Below, piece by piece: positions 1 to 5,700 of a stretch of DNA of 28,735 nt. The stretch lies in the NCBI GenBank assembly GCA_046727175.1, contig JBKPCD010000194.1, positions 1-28,735 of the forward strand, in the 5' to 3' direction. This stretch comes from JBKPCD01 sp046727175 (GTDB lineage: Bacteria > Acidobacteriota > Vicinamibacteria > Vicinamibacterales > 2-12-FULL-66-21). How positions within the stretch are numbered: position 1 is the stretch's first letter; every line of letters begins with the position of its first letter. The notes under the pieces are model-generated. The model was not told where the DNA came from and searched no databases. It saw only the letters and a program-made list of their open reading frames with translations. The position numbers and the translations under genes were made by a program.

Positions 1-449
1 TACAGCGGACCCCAGAAGTGTGTGGCCATCGCATTCTCGAAGTCCTCGTGAGTCATGTGCTCGAGCGGCCCCACCTGAATGACGCCGGCGTTGTTGATGA
101 GGACGTCGATGCCCATCCACCGATGAAGGATCTCGGCAACCGTCGTGCGCACGTCGTTGAGCCGACGGACGTCGCACACAATCGTCATGACTTCGGCCGC
201 GCCGCGCTCCTCGACCTGCGCGCGCGCGCGATCGAGCTCCGTTTCATCGCGGGCAAGCAGGCAGATCCGCGCGCCTTCCGCGGCGAGCTGTCTCGCGATC
301 ACGAGGCCGAGGCCGCGTGAACCGCCGGTGATCACGACGGTTCGTCCCGCGAACTCGATTCCATGTCGATGCCGAGCAGCGCGACTCGCCGCGAGCACGG
401 CCGTCGCGCCGAACGCCGCGCCGAGCAGGAACTTCTGCTGGTTGTTCAT
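1..449 (-). CDS. SDR-family NAD(P)-dependent oxidoreductase (3' end missing)
   Basis: Short-chain dehydrogenase/reductase, cut by the left window edge after 149 residues. The N-terminus (about residues 5-22) is a hydrophobic, Ala-rich stretch that could be a membrane anchor. It is followed by the Rossmann nucleotide-binding motif TGGSRGLG at 41-48, an acidic CDV near 92 and the NNAG motif at 119-122. The catalytic YxxxK lies beyond the edge, so activity cannot be judged and the substrate is unknown. The start ATG (447-449) overlaps the TGA stop of the upstream DUF72 gene (446-448) as ATGA, so the two are probably translationally coupled. The fold assignment is secure; the specific reaction is not. 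Confidence 0.9.
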   Translation of the reverse strand, partial: MNNQQKFLLGAAFGATAVLAASRAARHRHGIEFAGRTVVITGGSRGLGLVIARQLAAEGARICLLARDETELDRARAQVEERGAAEVMTIVCDVRRLNDVRTTVAEILHRWMGIDVLINNAGVIQVGPLEHMTHEDFENAMATHFWGPL

Positions 450-1186
450 ACCCCGTTCTCCAGGCCGCGCCGGAGCGTGATCGCATCTCGCGGTGCGTGG
501 CCGCCAACGTCGTTGTTGAAGTACACGTACGCATTCACGCCGATCATCCGCTGCGTATGCAACCAATCGATCCACGGAGCCAAACGTTCCGGCGGATAGG
601 CGCCCCCGTACTTCGCATCGGCGCCATGGAATCGGGCGTAGACGAACGGACCCACTCGTACCCTCGCCGTCGCAGACCCCGGCATATCGTGCAGGCACAA
701 CGCGACGCTATGCTTTTCGAGCAAGCGCAGCACCGCATCCGCGTACCACGTCGGATCGCGGAACTCGATAGCATGACGCGTGCGCGCGGGTAACGCTTGC
801 AGAAAGTGCTCCAGACGCCCGAGGTCGAGTTTCCAGCCGGGCGGGAGCTGATAGAGGACAGGGCCGAGATGCCGGCCGAGCGCGCCGGCACGGCTGAGCA
901 AGAGATCCAGCGGATGCTCCGGATCCTTCAGTTTCTTCATGTGCGTCAGGAACCGGCTCGCCTTGACGGCGAAGATGAAGCGCGATGGAACACGATCGGC
1001 CCAGCGCGCGAACGTCTCCGCCTCGGGCAGACGGTAAAAGCTGTTGTTGATCTCGACGGTGTCGAAAACCGACGCGTAATGCTCGAGCCAGCGGCTCTGA
1101 GCCAGCTCGGCTGGATAGAAATTACCTCGCCAGTGCCGATACTGCCAGCCAGAACAGCCGACGTGCACGCGGCCCGGCGTTCCCAT
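446..1186 (-). CDS. DUF72 family protein (YecE-like)
   Basis: A 246-residue protein of the DUF72/YecE family, which has a TIM-barrel fold and no settled biochemical role. The N-terminal HVGCSGWQYRHWRGNFYP is the family signature. Further on are EINNSFYRLP, FIFAVKASRFLTH, the Leu-Pro-Pro of the central strand (YQLPPGWK) and a C-terminal YVYFNNDVGGHAP, all in the expected order and at the usual family length. The ATG at 1186 places the signature at residue 8. No strong Shine-Dalgarno sequence is visible before it. The stop overlaps the start of the SDR gene (ATGA), so the pair is read as an operon. The 244 bases upstream, to the end of the DUF2934 gene, hold nothing I can name. Confidence 0.93.
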   Translation of the reverse strand: MGTPGRVHVGCSGWQYRHWRGNFYPAELAQSRWLEHYASVFDTVEINNSFYRLPEAETFARWADRVPSRFIFAVKASRFLTHMKKLKDPEHPLDLLLSRAGALGRHLGPVLYQLPPGWKLDLGRLEHFLQALPARTRHAIEFRDPTWYADAVLRLLEKHSVALCLHDMPGSATARVRVGPFVYARFHGADAKYGGAYPPERLAPWIDWLHTQRMIGVNAYVYFNNDVGGHAPRDAITLRRGLENGV

Positions 1187-1430
1187 CTTCTAGAGAAAGC
1201 GCAAGCGCTGTGCCGATGACGGGAGGAGGACAACACGAGCAAGGAGGCGTGTGAGCTGACGCGACACTCCCGTCGCGACGAGCTCGAGGGTCGGCTCGTA
1301 ATCGCGGTCGTGGATTTGTCACCGCATCAGATCAGACCGTTCGCAGTCGTACTCCTTCTCCACCGACGAGACGTTCCGTTCGGTGGCAGGATGTTCTGAC
1401 GGTGAGAGTGCCGTGGGAGTCGCTACCGAC

Positions 1431-1667
1431 TTACAGTCGGTGGCTGGCTCGAGGCGGGCCTACCAACTCGGCCTCCGCTGCAAGCCAGTCGTCCATATCC
1501 CGGCCGTGCGTACCCCCGCGCGCGACGTAGAGCTCGTAGGCGCGCGACGCGATGCGCTCGCGATCGACGGTTGTCACGGATGTCTTAACCGGTTCAGCCG
1601 TCGCGGTTTGATTGATCTCAGAAGTGGTCTCGGCTGGTTTCTCGATCGTTTTCTTGCGTCGTGCCAT
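1431..1667 (-). CDS. DUF2934 family small protein
   Basis: A 78-residue protein with a basic, low-complexity N-terminal half (MARRKKTIEKPAE, then Thr/Ala-rich) and a C-terminal DUF2934 motif: RERIASRAYELYVARGG, then the Asp-Asp-Trp-Leu-Ala-Ala-Glu segment. DUF2934 proteins are small and common in Acidobacteria and Proteobacteria; their function is not established. The start is uncertain. ATG at 1667 gives the typical family N-terminus and has GGGGAAT just before it, while an in-frame ATG at 1676 would add three residues (MGN). It lies 40 bases downstream of the PAS protein on the same strand and is probably co-transcribed with it. Confidence 0.8.
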   Translation of the reverse strand: MARRKKTIEKPAETTSEINQTATAEPVKTSVTTVDRERIASRAYELYVARGGTHGRDMDDWLAAEAELVGPPRASHRL

Positions 1668-1707
1668 ATTCCCCATGTAATGCGCAGCGACCTGCTGCGC
1701 TGACTCG

Positions 1708-2292
1708 CTACGTTTGTGACAAAGCTTCGACCCTTGCGGGTTGCTCGATGCGCCGCAGCATCCATCGGAGGGACGCGTCCACCGGCTCGGCGGCCGCGAC
1801 CACACGGGCATTGACGCTGAACGGTGCGCGCTCGCGGGGACGAACACTGAATGACAGGTTGGCACTCGCGCGGGTCTGAGCAATCTCGAGAGCCTGCGCG
1901 AGAAGCTGCGTCCGGTCGTTGCAAACGAAAATGCTGAAATTCTTGCCGACGAGAAAGCGCTGACTGATATTGAGAAGATCAGCCGCCGCGCGATTGGCTT
2001 CGACGATCTGGACGTCGGGTGTCGTGATCACGTAGGCATCCGGCGCGCCATCGAAGAGCTGCCAGTATTTCTCGCGCTCAATCTGGAGCTGATGACGAGC
2101 CGCCACCAGCTCGTCGCGCTGCTCGATCAGATGCTGTTGGGTCACCTGCAATTCCTCCAGCGCGTGCGCGAGTTCGCCGAGCACTTCCTCGAAGAGTCTC
2201 GGCGTTGGTTCCGTCGCTTGCCCAGCTCGACGCTGAAGCGCCGTCAGCCTCTGAACGGCGGACGCTACCTGGAGATGGCGTGTATCGAACAC
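1708..2292 (-). CDS. PAS domain protein with coiled coil
   Basis: A 194-residue protein. A Leu/Glu/Gln-rich coiled coil covers about residues 33-77, followed by one PAS domain from about 76 to 190 (YWQLFDGAPDAYVITTPD at its start, then the VEANRAAADLLNIS segment). There is no kinase, GGDEF or HTH output, so it probably acts as a sensor or partner for another protein. The start is chosen as GTG at 2292, which has a GGAGGGG Shine-Dalgarno (2297-2303) six bases after its GGAGG core. An in-frame ATG at 2313 would add seven residues, but it overlaps a TATAAT box and lacks a Shine-Dalgarno. The DUF2934 gene follows on the same strand. Confidence 0.82.
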   Translation of the reverse strand: MFDTRHLQVASAVQRLTALQRRAGQATEPTPRLFEEVLGELAHALEELQVTQQHLIEQRDELVAARHQLQIEREKYWQLFDGAPDAYVITTPDVQIVEANRAAADLLNISQRFLVGKNFSIFVCNDRTQLLAQALEIAQTRASANLSFSVRPRERAPFSVNARVVAAAEPVDASLRWMLRRIEQPARVEALSQT

Positions 2293-2296
2293 AGGA

Positions 2297-2317
2297 CCCC
2301 TCCGTTCGCTCATTATA
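2297..2317 (-). promoter_or_regulatory. TATAAT box and Shine-Dalgarno upstream of the PAS gene
   Basis: Read on the minus strand, TATAAT covers 2317-2312 and GGAGGGG covers 2303-2297. A transcript starting 6-7 bases after the -10 box would begin near 2305. It would include the Shine-Dalgarno and the GTG at 2292 but exclude the ATG at 2313. No convincing -35 hexamer is visible. Confidence 0.45.
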
Positions 2318-2336
2318 ACGAAACGCTGGCTCTGCG

Positions 2337-2548
2337 CTAGGAATACCTTCGGACCTGGGCGGCGCAGAATTCTGCGAAACGCCCTTTCGTCGCGAGGGGC
2401 TCGGATGTGTGGCCGGATCCCATGCGACTCGGGAGTGAAGCAGAACGTGACGGTCACGTTGAACGGCTCGAGCGCCCGCATCTGGCGGTCGAACCATGGG
2501 CAGGCCGCAGGCTGTCGGCCCAGATCATAACTGCTTCGATCACGCAGT
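2337..2548 (-). pseudogene. Remnant of a beta-xylosidase-like (glycosidase-like) gene, internally deleted and frameshifted
   Basis: Read on the minus strand just after the methyltransferase stop, a GTG opens MIEAVMIW, then ADSLRPA. The frame shifts to WFDRQMRALEPFNVTVTFCF and TPESHGIRPH. Further short segments follow in alternating frames (HTS, PRDERAF, AEFCAAQVRRYS), ending at a TAG at 2337-2339. From memory, these pieces match in order the start and the C-terminal part of a protein usually annotated as beta-xylosidase that is found beside TIGR04290 methyltransferases. The N-terminal MIEAVMIW is joined directly to the distal ADSLRP segment, so most of the catalytic region appears deleted. 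No intact product is possible. The family name is recalled, not searched. Confidence 0.6.
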
Positions 2549-2862
2549 CAGCCCTCCTTGCGGCGGCAGATGAATACCTCGTCTTCCGGATGGTCGACGA
2601 TGACGAACCCCCCTACGCAACATGGCTTCCGCGCATGCGCGATTCGGAATCCACCCGTTCGTCGGGTCGCCCGCGTAGCGGTCCTCGACGAAGTACATCA
2701 CCGGATACGAAGGATCCGCGAACTGTTCGATCTCGTGAAAGTCGTAGTCGCACCGCGGTTGGCTGGTCTCGTTGCTGCCCCGCGGCATCGACTGGAACAC
2801 GAGCGTGTCGGCCACGACTTGGTCGTGCAGGATGTCGAGCGGGAGAAGGGGATGCCGCGTTA
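2548..2862 (-). pseudogene. C-terminal remnant of a SAM-dependent methyltransferase (TIGR04290/DUF1698-like), frameshifted
   Basis: The reading frame contains RHPLLPLDILHDQVVADTLV, then FQSMPRGS, MYFVEDRYAGDPTN and WIPNRACAEAMLRR. These are typical of the C-terminal half of class I methyltransferases of the TIGR04290/DUF1698 type. At the six-C run 2608-2613 the frame is lost. The correct C-terminus (FVIVDHPEDEVFICRRKEG) continues in another frame to a TGA at 2548-2550. The whole N-terminal half, including the SAM-binding glycine motif, is absent. Homology stops at about 2857-2863, just before the inverted-repeat element. The usual DPTNWW is DPTNGW here. This is a truncated and frameshifted remnant. 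A sequencing slip could explain the homopolymer shift but not the missing half. Confidence 0.75.
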
Positions 2863-2870
2863 GACTTCGG

Positions 2871-2984
2871 TGACATCCAACCGGGACGCCCGAACGGGAC
2901 AGCCACCGTTGGCTGGCACTTGTGCCTGTCCCTGTTGGATGTCCCGTTCGGATGCCTCAGTTGGGTGTCCCGGTTGGATGTCCC
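2871..2984. repeat. Nested inverted-repeat element built from ~13-bp units
   Basis: A 16-bp arm at 2872-2887 (GACATCCAACCGGGAC) is perfectly complementary to 2967-2982. Inside it, 2890-2901 pairs with 2940-2951 (12 bp), and a small hairpin GGCAC-TT-GTGCC sits at 2915-2926. The right half reads as about four imperfect direct copies of a GTTGGATGTCCC-like unit; the left half is the inverted counterpart. The whole element could form a cruciform or a long RNA hairpin. It lies between the end of the methyltransferase remnant and the start of the metalloprotease gene. The GGGACAGGCAC core resembles REP-type palindromes, but no transposase is present. It could be a REP/MITE-like element; that is an inference. 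Confidence 0.7.
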
Positions 2985-3023
2985 CAGTTCTGGTGTGGGC
3001 AGTCCTTTCAATGGAGGCAGCGG

Positions 3024-5600
3024 ATGCGCAGGTTCTGCAGTCCACGGGTGGCGGTTTGTGCGACCGCGATCCTCGCTCTGTTCATGGTCCATACAACCCC
3101 GGCGACCGCGCAGGGTCGCGGCAGCGGACGCGGCGCTGGCGATCAGATCACCTCGATCGAGGACCGCACGAACGGTCTCAAAAAGATCGACGGCTTTTAC
3201 CCCTTGTACTGGGACGAGGCAACCGGACGACTGTGGATGGAGGTGCCGAAGCTCGATACTGAAGTCCTTTACTCGACCGGCTTCGGCGCGGGCCTTGGCT
3301 CGAACGACATCGGCATCGATCGCGGCGCCCTCGCCGGCTCACGCATCGTCAAGTTCGAACGCGCGGGACCGAAGCTGCTGATGGTCCAGCCGAATTACCG
3401 ATGCCGGGCCGTCAGCACGAATCCGGCAGAGGTGCGGGCGGTTCGCGACGCGTTCGCGCGATCGGTCATCTGGGGATTCTCGATCGCCGCGGTGACGGGC
3501 GACCGCGTCCTCGTCGATCTGACCGAGTTCCTGCTGCGTGACTCGAACGACCTCTCGCAGCGCCTTCAGCCGGGAACGTACCGATTCGAGGCGTCGCGCA
3601 GCTCGATCTACCTGCCGATGACGCAGAACTTCCCGAAGAACACCGAGATGGAGGCGGAGCTGACGTTCGTCCGCCAACCAGCCGCAGGCGGCGGTCCCGG
3701 TGGTGGCGGCCGTGGAGGCGGTGGCGGACGTGGTGGCGCCGGGTTCTTCGAAGGCGTGGGCAGCGTGGCAGCGACGCCCGAGGCCGCCAGCATTCGCATT
3801 CATCATTCGATCGTTGAGCTCCCCGACGCCAACTACAAGCCACGCCGGTACGATCCGCGATCGGGCTACGGCGACATGTCGTACCAGAACTTCGCAGCGC
3901 CGCTCGGTGAACCGATGACCGAGCGGTTCATCCGCCGCCATCGACTCGAGAAGAAGGATCCACGCGCCAGCGTCAGCGATCCGGTGAAACCCATCATCTA
4001 TTACCTCGATCCTGGCGCGCCGGAGCCGATCCGCTCCGCGCTGATGGAAGGCGCGAAGTGGTGGAACCAGGCATTCGAAGCCGCCGGTTATCGAAATGCG
4101 TTTCAGATCCAGATGATGCCCGAGGGCATCAGCCCGCTCGACATCCGTTACAACGTGATCAACTGGGTTCATCGATCGACGCGCGGCTGGAGCACGGGCG
4201 GCAGCGTTGCAGACCCACGCACCGGAGAGATCATCAAGGGTGTCGTCGAACTCGGATCCCTGCGCGCAGAACAGGACTACATGATCGCGGAGGGGCTCCT
4301 CAGTCCCTACAAAACAGGCGATGAGAAGCCGCCGGAGCTCGAGAAATGGGCGCTCGCGCGTATGCGTCAGCTCGCGGCGCACGAAGTAGGTCACACGCTC
4401 GGCCTCGGACACAATTACTACGACAGCAAAGCTGGACGCATCTCCGTGCTCGACTACCCCCACCCGCTCGTGACGCTCAAGCCGGATGGCTCGCTCGACT
4501 ACTCGGACGTGTATGCGGCCGGGATCGGCGAGTGGGACAAAGTGGCGATCGCGTACGGCTACCAGGCCTTCCCCGAAGGTAGCGACGAAGCAACAGCGCT
4601 GACGCAGATTCTCGACGATGCCTGGAAACGCGACATCAGATACATGACAAACCAGGACATGAGCGCGAATCCGAAGGTCGATCAGTGGTCGAATGGCACA
4701 GATCCCGCGGCGGAGCTCAAACGGATGATGGGCGTCAGACGCGCGGCGCTGTCACGATTCGGCGAGAACGCGATTCGCCGCAACCGCGCGATGGCGGAGA
4801 TGGAAGAGGTGTTCGTGCCGCTCTATCTGCATCATCGATATCAGGTCGAGGCCGCAGCATCGGCTGTCGGCGGCATGCACTACATCTACGCGCTCCGCGG
4901 CGATGGCAGGCCGCCGGTGATCCCCGTTCCTGCTGCGGAACAGAAGGCGGCGCTGCGCGAGCTGATGCTGACCCTGAAGCCATCCGAGCTTGCGGTACCG
5001 CCCTCCGTTCTGAAGAATCTTCCGCCGCGCCCGTCGGGCTACGATTCGACCCGTGAGCTCTTTCCGCGCTACACAGGGCTGATGTTCGACGCCATCACAC
5101 CAGCGATCGTTGCTGCGGACCTGACGATCTCGAATCTGCTTGAGAACGCTCGCGCGGCACGCGTTGTGGAGCAGCACGCCACCGACCCGTCACTCCCGGG
5201 GCTGAACGACGTGATCGCGGCCCTTATCGATGCTACGTTCAAGGCTCAGACAGCAACGGCGTACGAGGCGGAGATCGCACGCGCAACGCAACGTGTGCTC
5301 GTCGATAACCTGATGACGCTCGCCGCCAACGCGCCGATGGCTCAAGTCAGAGCGATGGCCACTCACGCGTTGAAAGGGCTGATGAATCCTCCGTCGACTC
5401 TGCCCATCGCGGAAACTCCGGAACGTTCCGCACACATGGCGCTCGTGAGCGCCGACATCAAGCGCTTTCTCGAACGGCCGATCGCACCGACGCCGCGGAT
5501 CGAAGTCCCCGACATGCCCCCCGGCGCGCCGATCGGCGAACCGGCAATGGAGTGGCTGAGAAGGAGCGAACCCCTCTGCGGGCTGGAGAATTGGAGATAA
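3024..5600 (+). CDS. Secreted zinc-dependent metalloprotease (DUF5117/DUF4953)
   Basis: An 858-residue protein with a signal peptide (about 1-30, ending TPATAQ). A DUF5117-type N-terminal region includes DGFYPLYWDEATGRLWMEVP. A DUF4953-type catalytic region carries the metzincin zinc motif HEVGHTLGLGH at 453-463 (zinc ligands His453, His457 and His463; catalytic Glu454). The following Met-turn position reads SVLDY, with Leu476 where a Met is expected. A run of Gly/Arg (about 219-242) forms a flexible insert in the N-terminal region. The start ATG at 3024 is preceded by GGAGG at 3013-3017 with seven bases spacing. An upstream in-frame extension to 2922 runs through the inverted-repeat element and has no signal peptide at its start, so it is rejected. 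It probably degrades peptides outside the cytoplasm. It stands alone, convergent with kinase 1. Confidence 0.92.
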   Translation: MRRFCSPRVAVCATAILALFMVHTTPATAQGRGSGRGAGDQITSIEDRTNGLKKIDGFYPLYWDEATGRLWMEVPKLDTEVLYSTGFGAGLGSNDIGIDRGALAGSRIVKFERAGPKLLMVQPNYRCRAVSTNPAEVRAVRDAFARSVIWGFSIAAVTGDRVLVDLTEFLLRDSNDLSQRLQPGTYRFEASRSSIYLPMTQNFPKNTEMEAELTFVRQPAAGGGPGGGGRGGGGGRGGAGFFEGVGSVAATPEAASIRIHHSIVELPDANYKPRRYDPRSGYGDMSYQNFAAPLGEPMTERFIRRHRLEKKDPRASVSDPVKPIIYYLDPGAPEPIRSALMEGAKWWNQAFEAAGYRNAFQIQMMPEGISPLDIRYNVINWVHRSTRGWSTGGSVADPRTGEIIKGVVELGSLRAEQDYMIAEGLLSPYKTGDEKPPELEKWALARMRQLAAHEVGHTLGLGHNYYDSKAGRISVLDYPHPLVTLKPDGSLDYSDVYAAGIGEWDKVAIAYGYQAFPEGSDEATALTQILDDAWKRDIRYMTNQDMSANPKVDQWSNGTDPAAELKRMMGVRRAALSRFGENAIRRNRAMAEMEEVFVPLYLHHRYQVEAAASAVGGMHYIYALRGDGRPPVIPVPAAEQKAALRELMLTLKPSELAVPPSVLKNLPPRPSGYDSTRELFPRYTGLMFDAITPAIVAADLTISNLLENARAARVVEQHATDPSLPGLNDVIAALIDATFKAQTATAYEAEIARATQRVLVDNLMTLAANAPMAQVRAMATHALKGLMNPPSTLPIAETPERSAHMALVSADIKRFLERPIAPTPRIEVPDMPPGAPIGEPAMEWLRRSEPLCGLENWR

Positions 5601-5690
5601 AACCGAGAAAGGGAACAGATAACAGGAGAACGGGAGACGAGCAATAAACAGGAGAAGGGAGAAGACAAAACACACAGGTCTTCTCCACTG
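5586..5690. repeat. Purine-rich low-complexity tract between convergent genes
   Basis: About 80% or more of the bases on the plus strand are A or G by my count. AACAGGAGAA recurs at two places within degenerate AGGAGA-type units. The tract spans the last codons of the metalloprotease and the gap to kinase 1. It contains no open frame of interest. Its base composition is clearly unlike the GC-rich surroundings. Confidence 0.6.
5658..5686 (-). terminator. Stem-loop, likely terminator of kinase 1
   Basis: GGAGAAGAC (5658-5666) is perfectly complementary to GTCTTCTCC (5678-5686), with an 11-base loop. On the minus strand it lies 15 bases after the stop of kinase 1 and is followed by CTTCTCCTGTTTATT, a pyrimidine- and T-rich stretch. 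This suits intrinsic termination of the minus-strand transcript. On the plus strand there is no T tract, so it is less likely to stop the metalloprotease transcript. Confidence 0.5.
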
Positions 5691-5700
5691 GTCGCTCTGG

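Noticed and set aside
1187..1430. Possible small gene or RNA between the DUF2934 and DUF72 genes
   Set aside because: Only a 66-residue shadow frame and a 5-bp hairpin are present; nothing supports a gene.
2871..2984. CRISPR-like array
   Set aside because: The repeats are short, imperfect, adjacent and inverted, with no spacers and no cas genes.
2922..3023. N-terminal extension of the metalloprotease to 2922
   Set aside because: It is translated from the inverted repeat, and it would bury the signal peptide and bypass the GGAGG at 3013-3017.
2407..3381. 324-residue plus-strand frame across the scar and the metalloprotease start
   Set aside because: It runs through the inverted-repeat element and out of frame into the protease gene, with Arg/Ser-rich shadow composition.
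3339..4463. 374-residue open frame opposite the metalloprotease
   Set aside because: It covers the zinc motif region on the other strand, shows no family motif and has shadow-like composition.
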